A DNA stretch of 20,897 bases from an uncultured Clostridia bacterium (GTDB taxonomy: Bacteria > Bacillota > Clostridia > Christensenellales > CAG-917). Where the stretch lies: NCBI GenBank assembly GCA_946056785.1, contig CAMGKS010000005.1:1-20897 (forward strand). Direction: 5' to 3'. Shown in pieces: positions 13,611-20,897 of the stretch. The number at the start of each line of letters is the position of its first letter. The first letter of the stretch is position 1. The notes beneath the pieces are model-generated. The model made no database searches. It saw only the letters and a program-made list of their open reading frames with translations, and was not told the origin of the DNA. The position numbers and the translations under genes are program-made.

Positions 13611-16211
13611 TTATTTGCCATAGTAGGCGTTAAGATACATTTGCTTTATTTCAGACATAAGCGGATATCTCGGGTTTGCACCTGTACATTGATCGTCGAA
13701 TGCCTGTTCGGTCATTTCGTCAAGACGTTCTAAGAATTCTTTTTCGTCAATTCCGTAATCTTTAATCGTCTTTTTGATGCCGACTCTCTCTTTAAGTTCG
13801 TCGATAGCTTTAATAAGGTTGTTGAGTTTTTCTTCGTTTGTTTTACCTTTGATACCCAAATAGTCGGCAACTTCTGCATATCTTGCCAAAGTCTTCGGAT
13901 GGTCGTATTGAGGGAAAGTACCCATTTTCGTAGGAACTTCAGCCGCATTGAAACGCAACACTTCGTCAATCATAAGTGCGTTCGCAACGCCGTGCGGAAG
14001 ATGATAGAAAGCTCCGAGCTTATGCGCCATCGAGTGACATACTCCGAGGAATGCGTTAGCAAAAGCCATACCTGCCATAGTTGCGGCGTTGCCCATTTTT
14101 TCACGGGCTTCTGCGTCGTTAGGTCCGTTGTCGTATGCTCTCGGCAAAAATTCAAATATAACTTTAAGTGCTTTTAATGCAAGTGCGTCGGTATAATCAG
14201 TTGCCATCATAGACGCTATTGCTTCAAGTGCGTGCGTTACGGCGTCGATGCCCGATGCTGCCGTAAGACCCTTAGGAGCATTCATCATAACGTCTGCGTC
14301 GACTATAGCCATGTTTGGCATAAGTTCATAGTCTGCAAGCGGATATTTTACGCCTGTCTTTTCATCGGTGATAACGGCAAACGGCGTAACTTCGGAACCT
14401 GTACCTGCCGACGTAGGAATTGCAATGAAAAATGCTTTTTCGCCCATTTTCGGGAAAGTATAAACTCTCTTTCTGATATCCATAAAACGCATTGCAAGAT
14501 CCATGAAGTTTACTTCAGGATGTTCGTAAAGTACCCACATGATTTTGCCGGCGTCCATAGCGGAACCACCGCCCAAAGCAATAATGCAATCAGGTTGGAA
14601 CGCTTTCATTTGTTCCGCACCTTCTTTTGCGCATGCAAGAGTCGGGTCCGGAGCTACGTTAAAGAACGTAGTATGCTGAATGCCCATTTCGTCAAGTTTG
14701 TCGGTAATAGGCTTTGTATATCCATTGTTATACAAGAAACTGTCTGTAACGATAAATGCTTTTTTCTTGCCCATAACGGTCTTTAATTCGTCAAGAGCAA
14801 CAGGCAAGCAACCTTTCTTTAAATACACTTTTGAAGGTGTTCTGAACCACAACATATTCTCTCTCCTTTCGGCAACCGTTTTAATATTGATTAAATGTTT
14901 AACGCCTACGTTTTCGCTTACGCTGTTTCCGCCCCAGCTTCCGCAACCAAGCGTCAACGACGGTTTGAGTTTAAAGTTGTAAAGGTCGCCGATACCGCCT
15001 TGTGACGACGGAGTGTTGATAAGGCAACGGCAAGTCTTCATGTTCTTTTCCCACTTTGCAAGCTTCTCGCCTTCCGTGAGAGTATTGATATAAATAGACG
15101 AAGTATGTCCGTAACCGCCGTCTGCTATAAGTTGTCCGGCTTTTGCCACGGCGTCGTCAAAATCTTTAGCCTTGTACATAGCAAGAACCGGGCTGAGTTT
15201 TTCGTGTGCAAACTCTTCCGACAAATCAACGCTTTCTACTTCGCCGACCAAAATCTTGCTTCCTGCCGGAGCGTCAAAGCCGGAAAGGTTTGCTATCTTG
15301 CAAGCCGATTGTCCGACGATTTTTGCGTTAAGAGCTCCGTTGATGAGGATAGTATGTCTTACCATGTCCTTTTGTTCGTCGTTCAGGAAATACGCGCCTC
15401 TTGCCTGAAGTTCTTTCTTGAATTTGTCGTAAACGTCGCTAAGTACTATAACCGATTGCTCGGAAGCACAAATCATACCGTTATCAAACGTTTTAGAATG
15501 TAAAATAGACGAAGCCGCAAGTTCGATGTTTGCCGTGCTGTCTACTATTGCAGGAGTGTTGCCGGCACCGACGCCTACTGCCGGTTTGCCGCTGCTGTAT
15601 GCCGATTTAACCATACCCGGACCGCCGGTTGCAAGCGTGCAGTCCGCTTCTCTCATAATAAGTGCCGAAAGAGCAACGGTAGGTTCGTCAATCCAACCGA
15701 TTATTCCTTCAGGGGCACCGGCTTTAACAGCCGCTTCGAGAACTATCTTCGCCGCTTCGATAGTGCATTTTTTTGCTCTTGGATGCGGGCTGAAAATAAT
15801 ACCGTTTCTGGTCTTTAAAGCGATAAGCGATTTGAATATTGCCGTTGACGTCGGGTTTGTTGTAGGAACTACGGCTGCCAATACGCCGATAGGCTCTGCT
15901 ATCTTCATTATACCGAAAGCAGGGTCACGTTCGATAACGCCGCACGTCTTCGTATCACGGTACGCGTTGTAGATGTATTCCGAAGCATAATGGTTTTTAA
16001 TAACCTTATCTTCAACAATACCCATTCCTGTTTCCTCGACCGCCATTTTTGCAAGAGGAATTCTCATCTTGTTTGCCGCCATGGCTGCTTCAAAGAAAAT
16101 TTTGTCTACTTGCTCTTGCGTAAAGGTTGCAAACTGTTTTTGCGCTTCCCTGACGTTTTTGAGCAATTTCTCAAGGCTTTCTTCATCGTTTACTATGAAA
16201 TCTTTGGTCAT
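13611..16211 (-). CDS. adhE: Bifunctional acetaldehyde-CoA/alcohol dehydrogenase
   Basis: The 866-residue enzyme reduces acetyl-CoA to acetaldehyde and then ethanol, reoxidising two NADH. The N-terminal aldehyde dehydrogenase half spans about 1-440, with catalytic Cys248 in FDNGMICASE. After a linker, the iron-dependent alcohol dehydrogenase half spans about 450-866, with GGGSAMDAGK (547-556), TSAGTGSE (600-607) and iron ligands Asp656, His660, His726 and His740. All key residues are intact and length is normal; AdhE assembles into spirosome filaments in characterised species. AAGGAGATATAT precedes the ATG. A consensus promoter and an inverted repeat lie about 170 bases upstream. The gene is followed by the APH-like kinase and then the hydrogenase cluster. 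Confidence 0.98.
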   Translation of the reverse strand: MTKDFIVNDEESLEKLLKNVREAQKQFATFTQEQVDKIFFEAAMAANKMRIPLAKMAVEETGMGIVEDKVIKNHYASEYIYNAYRDTKTCGVIERDPAFGIMKIAEPIGVLAAVVPTTNPTSTAIFKSLIALKTRNGIIFSPHPRAKKCTIEAAKIVLEAAVKAGAPEGIIGWIDEPTVALSALIMREADCTLATGGPGMVKSAYSSGKPAVGVGAGNTPAIVDSTANIELAASSILHSKTFDNGMICASEQSVIVLSDVYDKFKKELQARGAYFLNDEQKDMVRHTILINGALNAKIVGQSACKIANLSGFDAPAGSKILVGEVESVDLSEEFAHEKLSPVLAMYKAKDFDDAVAKAGQLIADGGYGHTSSIYINTLTEGEKLAKWEKNMKTCRCLINTPSSQGGIGDLYNFKLKPSLTLGCGSWGGNSVSENVGVKHLINIKTVAERRENMLWFRTPSKVYLKKGCLPVALDELKTVMGKKKAFIVTDSFLYNNGYTKPITDKLDEMGIQHTTFFNVAPDPTLACAKEGAEQMKAFQPDCIIALGGGSAMDAGKIMWVLYEHPEVNFMDLAMRFMDIRKRVYTFPKMGEKAFFIAIPTSAGTGSEVTPFAVITDEKTGVKYPLADYELMPNMAIVDADVMMNAPKGLTAASGIDAVTHALEAIASMMATDYTDALALKALKVIFEFLPRAYDNGPNDAEAREKMGNAATMAGMAFANAFLGVCHSMAHKLGAFYHLPHGVANALMIDEVLRFNAAEVPTKMGTFPQYDHPKTLARYAEVADYLGIKGKTNEEKLNNLIKAIDELKERVGIKKTIKDYGIDEKEFLERLDEMTEQAFDDQCTGANPRYPLMSEIKQMYLNAYYGK

Positions 16212-16372
16212 ATATATCTCCTTAAAAAGTTTTACAAATTTATATTGCTTAATTTAAAGCCAAACTTATCTTAATTTAAATTGAAAATCTCTTTCACTTT
16301 TCCGCAACCGTTTTGAGCGACAACCGAATTCTTAAAACGTTTAACGCTTCAAACGTAATTCCGTTAAAATAT

Positions 16373-16394
16373 TATCGATAACTTGTTATCGATA
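16373..16394 (-). promoter_or_regulatory. Operator-like perfect inverted repeat over the adhE -10 box and start site
   Basis: Two perfect 10-base arms (TATCGATAAC and its complement) flank a 2-base spacer. Each side also contains the self-complementary word TTATCGATA, repeated with a 14-base period (16372 and 16386). The repeat begins at the edge of the -10 box and covers the expected start site near 16387, which is where a repressor would block transcription. It does not match the usual clostridial Rex site (TTGTTAANNNNTTAACAA type) closely, so the regulator is unknown. Confidence 0.75.
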
Positions 16395-16422
16395 TATTAA
16401 CCTATATTAAAAGACTTGTCAA
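16394..16422 (-). promoter_or_regulatory. Sigma-A-type promoter of adhE
   Basis: On the minus strand a perfect TTGACA (16417-16422) is followed after exactly 17 bases by TAATAT (16394-16399), which matches the -10 consensus at four of six positions. A 14-base segment containing the -35 box is identical to that of the guaB promoter. The leader to the adhE ATG would be about 175 bases. Confidence 0.75.
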
Positions 16423-16540
16423 ACAAATAACGCACTAATTTTAATATTTTTAATTTTTTATCGTTTTTGACGTAACTTATTCCGTTTTCGAACTGAACAA
16501 AAGCGCTTCGATAAATACTTAAAAGCGCCAGGGGTAGACA

Positions 16541-16593
16541 AAATAAAAAAGGCTTAAATTATGCTTTTATTTTGCAAGCATATATAAGCCTTT
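16541..16593 (-). terminator. Intrinsic terminator after typA
   Basis: On the minus strand the outer arms AAAGGCTTA/TAAGCCTTT pair, with a second inner pairing of ATGCTT/AAGCAT, and are followed by TTTTTTATTTT. The hairpin starts about 77 bases after the typA stop codon and closes the guaB-amidohydrolase-typA operon. Confidence 0.88.
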
Positions 16594-16670
16594 AATTTGC
16601 GTTGCTCATCATCGGCAACGATATTTCGTTTAACAACTAAACGCCGTCCGTTGCGTTATGCGTTTAAAAA

Positions 16671-18503
16671 TCAATTTTCTCCGTTTCTTGCATTCATCAT
16701 AACTTTCATACGCTGACTTCCGTCAAGAATGGTCTTACGAATTCTTATGTTCTTTGGAGTTACTTCGAGCAATTCGTCATCGGCAATAAATTCGATTGCC
16801 TCTTCAAGGCTCATCTTCTTTATCGGATTGAGACGGAGAGCTTCGTCACTGCCGGCGGCACGCATATTCGTTACGTGTTTCTTTTTGCAGACGTTGACTC
16901 TCAGATCTTCGTTCTTCGGCGAATAACCGACTACCATTCCCTCATAAACCGGAGTCTGCGGCTCAATGAACAGCACGCCTCTGTCCTGTGCGTTAAACAA
17001 GCCGTACGTCGCCGCCTCCCCCGTTTCAAAAGCTACAAGAGAACCTGTAAACCTTCTCGGTATAGAACCTTTAAACGGAGCATAGCCTTCGAATGCGGTG
17101 TTCATGATTCCCTCGCCTCTGGTTGCGGTCAACATCTCGTTTTTAAAGCCGAACAAACTTCTTGCCGGGACGATAAATTCAAGCCTCATACGGTTTCCGA
17201 CGGCGTCCATAGTTACAAGTTCGCCTTTTCTTACTCCCATATTTTCCATAATGGCGCCCATGGAAATCTGCGGAACGTCAACGTAAAGGTGTTCCATAGG
17301 CTCGCACGTAACGCCGTCTATCGTTTTAAGCAAGACTTTTGGCGGGCCAACCATAAATTCATAACCTTCACGCCTCATAGTTTCAATCAAAATAGAAAGA
17401 TGCATTTCGCCTCTTCCGCACACCTTAAAGCTGTCCGTGCTTTCGGTGTCGTTTACACGGAGTGACATATCTTTTAACAGTTCACGGTAAAGTCTTTCAC
17501 GCAAATTTCTTGAGGTGACGAATTTTCCTTCTCTGCCGGCAAACGGAGAATCGTTGACGGAAAAAGTCATCTCGATGGTCGGTTCGCTTATCTTTACAAA
17601 CGGAAGCGGTTCGGCTGCCGACGTAGAACAAAGCGTATTTCCGATTTTAATATCTTCTATGCCGGAAAAGCAGACGATATCGCCCACCATGGCGTTTTCA
17701 ACCGGCTCGCGTTTAAGCCCCTCTATCTGATACAGCGAAACGACGCGGCCTTTATATCCGAGCGACGAGTCGTGATAGTCGCAAACGGCGACTTCCTGCC
17801 CGACTTTAATCTGTCCTCGTTCGATTTTGCCTATTCCTATTCTGCCGACGTACTCGTTATAATCGATTGACGAACATAACAGCTGAAGCGGACCGTTTTC
17901 ATCGCCTGACGGCGGTTCGATATAATTCAATATCGTTTCAAACAAAGGAACAAGGTCTTTTCCTTCGACGTTATAATCGGTCGTTGCGGTAGCGTTTCTG
18001 CCCGAGCAATAAATAATCGGACTAAAAAGTTGTTCGTCGCTGGCGTTAAGTTCAAGAAGCAATTCCAGAACTTCGTCTCCCACCTCCGACAGTCTTGCGT
18101 CGGGTCTGTCGATTTTGTTTATAACGATGATGATTTTAAGTCCTAACTCTATTGCCTTTGTAAGAACGAATCTTGTCTGCGGCATAGGACCTTCGGCGGC
18201 GTCGACAAGCAACAAAACGCCCGACACCATTTTCAAAACCCTTTCGACTTCTCCGCCGAAATCTGCGTGTCCCGGCGTATCGATAATGTTTATCTTTTTG
18301 CCCTTATAATGAATAGCCGTGTTCTTAGCTAAAATAGTAATACCGCGTTCACGTTCGAGAGCGTTGTTATCCATAACTCTCGTTTCAACCTGCTGATTTT
18401 CTCTGAACGTACCCGATTGTTTCAACATACCGTCGACAAGCGTTGTTTTGCCGTGGTCGACGTGTGCAATTATAGCAATATTGCGTAAATCTTCTCTGAC
18501 CAA
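16671..18503 (-). CDS. typA: Ribosome-associated GTPase TypA/BipA
   Basis: The 610-residue translational GTPase acts on ribosomes under stress and in subunit assembly. The G motifs are AHVDHGKT (13-20), RGITI with Thr56, DTPGH (75-79) and NKID (129-132). They are followed by an EF-Tu-like domain 2, EF-G-like domains (VCGRGEMHLSILIETMRREGYEF) and the TypA-specific C-terminal domain with the KKKHVTNMR loop. Full length. The start codon is TTG: GAGGA lies seven bases upstream and the first residues (V/M)REDLRNIAIIAHVDHGKTTL match family N-termini, with no suitable ATG nearby. It is the last gene of the guaB operon, four bases after the amidohydrolase stop. Confidence 0.97.
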   Translation of the reverse strand: MVREDLRNIAIIAHVDHGKTTLVDGMLKQSGTFRENQQVETRVMDNNALERERGITILAKNTAIHYKGKKINIIDTPGHADFGGEVERVLKMVSGVLLLVDAAEGPMPQTRFVLTKAIELGLKIIIVINKIDRPDARLSEVGDEVLELLLELNASDEQLFSPIIYCSGRNATATTDYNVEGKDLVPLFETILNYIEPPSGDENGPLQLLCSSIDYNEYVGRIGIGKIERGQIKVGQEVAVCDYHDSSLGYKGRVVSLYQIEGLKREPVENAMVGDIVCFSGIEDIKIGNTLCSTSAAEPLPFVKISEPTIEMTFSVNDSPFAGREGKFVTSRNLRERLYRELLKDMSLRVNDTESTDSFKVCGRGEMHLSILIETMRREGYEFMVGPPKVLLKTIDGVTCEPMEHLYVDVPQISMGAIMENMGVRKGELVTMDAVGNRMRLEFIVPARSLFGFKNEMLTATRGEGIMNTAFEGYAPFKGSIPRRFTGSLVAFETGEAATYGLFNAQDRGVLFIEPQTPVYEGMVVGYSPKNEDLRVNVCKKKHVTNMRAAGSDEALRLNPIKKMSLEEAIEFIADDELLEVTPKNIRIRKTILDGSQRMKVMMNARNGEN

Positions 18504-18507
18504 AATA

Positions 18508-19302
18508 TTATCCTCTTTCCGCTTCCGATTTTAATCTTGCGGCATTTTTTTTGCATATAAGTTCCAGTACGTCGTCGGAAACAAATTGAGAAATGTATTT
18601 CCTTTCTTTGACAGGAGTCGACCAAGGACAATCGGAACCCAGAATTATCCTTTCTTTCGAATGTTTATTGAGTATATTTTTAACTTCGGCATCTGAAATC
18701 ATTCCGTTTAAATATGCGGTATCAAAATAGATGTCCTTACCGGCTTCATATTCTAAAACTTCCTGCCATACGTCCCAGCCGCCAAGATGCGCCGCAATGA
18801 TTTTCATACCTTTGAAATCGTCGGCAACCTTAGCTATGTTTTTCGGCGACGCATAATACGTATCAGGATAAGCGCAATCTTTTCCCGCATGAAAACAAAG
18901 CATCATATTGTGCGTTTGTATAAACTCATAAACGGGATAAACCCTATAATCTGCAACGTCGAATTGCTGATATTCGGGATGAAGTTTTATACCTCTGAAT
19001 CCGAGCGAATATACTCTTTCAAGTTCGTCTATAGCCATATCCGATAAAGGATAAACAGAAGCGAACGGATAACAGCTCTCCGACTTGCACGACAGTGCGA
19101 AATCGTTTACGTTTTTCATTTGCTTTTCGTTTGTGGCAATAGACATAAGCCAATATTCATCGACGCCCCATTCTTTCATTTTTATTGCCGTATCGGAAGC
19201 AGTCCCGTTTGTAGACGGAATTTTACCTGCCGCCGCCGCAAGTTTTATTACGGCGTTTTCTGCAATTTTATCGGGGAAAAAATGAACGTGCGTATCAATC
19301 AT
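18508..19302 (-). CDS. Metal-dependent amidohydrolase (TIM-barrel, COG2159-type)
   Basis: A 264-residue TIM-barrel hydrolase or decarboxylase-like enzyme. Metal-binding residues are visible as HVH (H5, H7) at the first strand, the conserved FRGIKLHPEYQ (102-112), CFHAG (H138), AHLGG (H172) and GSDCPWS (D224), in the order expected for this superfamily. The substrate cannot be told; members include decarboxylases and lactone hydrolases. The ATG lies 8 bases after the guaB stop, with AAAGGAT at rather long spacing, and typA follows within five bases, so it is co-transcribed with both. Neither neighbour suggests a substrate. Confidence 0.88.
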   Translation of the reverse strand: MIDTHVHFFPDKIAENAVIKLAAAAGKIPSTNGTASDTAIKMKEWGVDEYWLMSIATNEKQMKNVNDFALSCKSESCYPFASVYPLSDMAIDELERVYSLGFRGIKLHPEYQQFDVADYRVYPVYEFIQTHNMMLCFHAGKDCAYPDTYYASPKNIAKVADDFKGMKIIAAHLGGWDVWQEVLEYEAGKDIYFDTAYLNGMISDAEVKNILNKHSKERIILGSDCPWSTPVKERKYISQFVSDDVLELICKKNAARLKSEAERG

Positions 19303-19310
19303 AACGGCTT

Positions 19311-20765
19311 TTATCCTTTTGTAGTATAGTTTGGCGCTTCTTTTGTAATCGTTATATCGTGCGGATGGCTTTCAACAAGCGAAGCGGAAGTTATCTTTAC
19401 AAATTGAGCTTTTTTTCTCAAATCGTCTATGGTTTTCATACCGCAATACCCCATACCGCTTCTGAGTCCGCCCATAAGCTGATATACCGTGTCGCAAAGC
19501 GGTCCACGGAAAGGAACTCTTCCCTCAACGCCTTCCGGAACGAATTTTTGTGCGTCGTCCTGGAAATATCTGTCTTTGCTTCCTGCCGCCATTGCCGCAA
19601 GAGAACCCATACCTCTGTAAACCTTAAAGCTTCTGCCCTGGAACATTTCAAGTTCGCCCGGACTTTCTTTCGTACCTGCAAAAAGGCTTCCTATCATAAC
19701 CGCAGAAGCTCCGGCTCCTATTGCCTTTGTAATGTCGCCGCTATACTTAATTCCGCCGTCTGCAATAATGCGTTTTCCGTATTTATCGGCGGCTTCGGCA
19801 CAGTCCATAATAGCCGTAATTTGCGGAACGCCGATGCCTGCAACGACACGAGTCGTACAAATCGAGCCCGGACCGATACCGACTTTAACGACGTCGGCAC
19901 CTGCTTCAATCAATGCTTTCGTAGCTTCAGCCGTTGCAACGTTGCCGGCAATCAGTTTGATTTTAGGATATTTAGCTTTTATCTGTTTTACTACGTTAAG
20001 TACTTTATCGCTGTGTCCGTGAGCCGTGTCGACGCCTATTATATCTACTTTTGCGTCAACCAACGCCGCAACTCTTTCCATTGTGTCGGCGGCAGTTCCG
20101 ACTGCGGCTCCCGCAAGCAATCTGCCGTTTACGTCACGGGCGGAGTGCGGATACTGAATAGCTTTTTCTATATCTTTAATCGTAATAAGTCCTTTCAGGT
20201 TGTTATTTTTATCGACGATAGGCAATTTTTCGATTCTGTGCTTGCCGAGAAGTTTTTGCGCTTCTTCAAGCGTTACGCCCTCGAGAGCCGTCACAAGATT
20301 TTCTTTTGTCATAACGTCGCCGATCTGCTGATCGAAATTCGTTTCAAAACGTAAATCACGGTTTGTAAGAATACCCACAAGTTTGCCGTCGACGGTAATC
20401 GGCACGCCGCTTATTTTATAACGACCCATAAGTTGCAAAGCGTCCGACAATTTATGCTGCGGAGATAAAAAGAACGGGTCGGTTATAACGCCGTGTTCGC
20501 TGCGTTTGACTTTGTCAACCTGTTCCGCCTGTTTTTCGATAGAAAGATTTTTATGAATCATTCCTATGCCGCCTTCTCTTGCCATGGCTATTGCAAGTTG
20601 GTGTTCGGTTACCGTATCCATCGATGCCGAAAGCAACGGGATATTGAGATGTATTCCTTCTGCCAAATCAACCTCGAGATTTGCGTCTTTCGGAAGAATA
20701 GAAGAATGTTGCGGAACCAATAAAACGTCGTCGAAGGTCAAACCTTCCTTAATTATTTTGTTCAT
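19311..20765 (-). CDS. guaB: IMP dehydrogenase
   Basis: The 484-residue enzyme oxidises IMP to XMP with NAD, the rate-limiting step to GMP. The N-terminal GLTFDDVLLVPQHS is the family signature. Two CBS domains (about 95-205) are inserted in the barrel; in bacteria they bind purine nucleotides and tune activity. The catalytic loop is GIGPGSICTTRVV with Cys303, then DGGIKYSGDI (337-345), YRGMGS (383-388) and the flap EGVEGRVPFRGP (411-422). Length is normal and no key residue is missing. The start follows AAAGGAGT. First gene of a three-gene operon with the amidohydrolase and typA. Confidence 0.98.
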   Translation of the reverse strand: MNKIIKEGLTFDDVLLVPQHSSILPKDANLEVDLAEGIHLNIPLLSASMDTVTEHQLAIAMAREGGIGMIHKNLSIEKQAEQVDKVKRSEHGVITDPFFLSPQHKLSDALQLMGRYKISGVPITVDGKLVGILTNRDLRFETNFDQQIGDVMTKENLVTALEGVTLEEAQKLLGKHRIEKLPIVDKNNNLKGLITIKDIEKAIQYPHSARDVNGRLLAGAAVGTAADTMERVAALVDAKVDIIGVDTAHGHSDKVLNVVKQIKAKYPKIKLIAGNVATAEATKALIEAGADVVKVGIGPGSICTTRVVAGIGVPQITAIMDCAEAADKYGKRIIADGGIKYSGDITKAIGAGASAVMIGSLFAGTKESPGELEMFQGRSFKVYRGMGSLAAMAAGSKDRYFQDDAQKFVPEGVEGRVPFRGPLCDTVYQLMGGLRSGMGYCGMKTIDDLRKKAQFVKITSASLVESHPHDITITKEAPNYTTKG

Positions 20766-20793
20766 TTTATACTCCTTTTGTGTAATTTTAAAT

Positions 20794-20822
20794 ATTTTAT
20801 TATTTTAAAAAAATAATGTCAA
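20794..20822 (-). promoter_or_regulatory. Sigma-A-type promoter of guaB
   Basis: Perfect -35 box TTGACA (20817-20822) and -10 box TAAAAT (20794-20799, five of six) with a 17-base spacer on the minus strand. The start would be near 20787, a leader of about 20 bases, so there is no room for a riboswitch. The 14 bases at 20817-20830 are identical to those at the adhE promoter. Confidence 0.82.
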
Positions 20823-20897
20823 ACAAATAAAAAGCGTTTTGAAAATTTGCAAAAAAAAAATCGGTTTAAAACCTAATAAATTTGAAACTAGTGAAAA

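Larger units (their letters stand above)
16212..16670. other. adhE control region and typA 3' region
   Basis: Non-coding. From the adhE side it holds a leader of about 175 bases without an obvious riboswitch, the operator-like inverted repeat and promoter, about 120 bases of AT-rich DNA with nothing recognisable, and the typA terminator. Two small hairpins sit between that terminator and typA (16600-16620, arms CGTTGC/GCAACG; 16627-16643, arms CGTTTA/TAAACG). Confidence 0.6.

Noticed and set aside
16372..16395. Classical Rex box at the adhE promoter
   Set aside because: The arms are TATCGATAAC-type, not TTGTTAA-type; only the location is like that of a Rex site.
19359..20354. 331-residue plus-strand frame opposite guaB
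   Set aside because: Entirely antisense to the well-supported guaB gene, rich in Cys/Phe/Arg as expected from a reverse-frame shadow, and no plausible start signals.
1..20897. CRISPR array, insertion sequence, prophage or integron
   Set aside because: No regularly spaced repeats with unique spacers, no transposase, integrase or phage genes, and no terminal inverted repeats were seen; the tandem repeats have two copies only and no spacers.

Overview
The window suggests an anaerobic, fermentative member of the Clostridia (Bacillota). The signs are AT-rich intergenic DNA, strong AGGAGG-type ribosome binding sites, the single-chain alpha2-type glycyl-tRNA synthetase, type III pantothenate kinase, bifunctional AdhE, and two different [FeFe]-hydrogenase-type proteins. 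Nothing in the sequence fixes the genus; a gut or other anoxic habitat is an inference. Seventeen protein genes can be supported, sixteen on the minus strand and one (glyQS) on the plus strand. No rRNA, tRNA, CRISPR array or insertion sequence was seen.

Layout. 1-3728: a tightly packed minus-strand run, hom > malQ > phosphopantetheinyl transferase > acyl carrier protein, closed by a strong intrinsic terminator at 114-143. 4017-4796: coaX with its own promoter. 4801-6076: AT-rich, repeat-bearing DNA around a divergent TspO/MBR-like membrane protein. 6077-6606: a very small Cys/Gly-rich peptide gene (minus strand) followed by two perfect GC-rich hairpins, divergent from glyQS, whose leader carries a perfect 15-bp tandem repeat. 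8103-8130: a bidirectional terminator between glyQS and the hydrogenase cluster.

8235-12800: a four-gene hydrogen-sensing cluster transcribed in the order thioredoxin-like [2Fe-2S] protein > HydS-type sensory [FeFe] hydrogenase with PAS domain > SpoIIE/PP2C-type phosphatase with an extra C-terminal domain > group B-like [FeFe] hydrogenase. Directly upstream, 12861-16211, lies adhE plus an APH-like kinase gene. A consensus promoter and a perfect inverted repeat overlapping its -10 box precede adhE. H2 formation and ethanol formation are the two main ways such an organism disposes of electrons, so this neighbourhood looks like a redox-balancing unit. The terminator between the kinase gene and the hydrogenase cluster runs directly into the next ribosome binding site, so the two transcription units may be linked by partial read-through.

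16671-20765: a housekeeping operon guaB > metal-dependent amidohydrolase > typA with a near-consensus promoter at 20794-20822 and a long terminator hairpin after typA. The most interesting parts are the hydrogen-sensor cluster (especially the unassigned C-terminal domain of its phosphatase), the adhE operator, and the Cys/Gly-rich peptide with its tandem hairpins.
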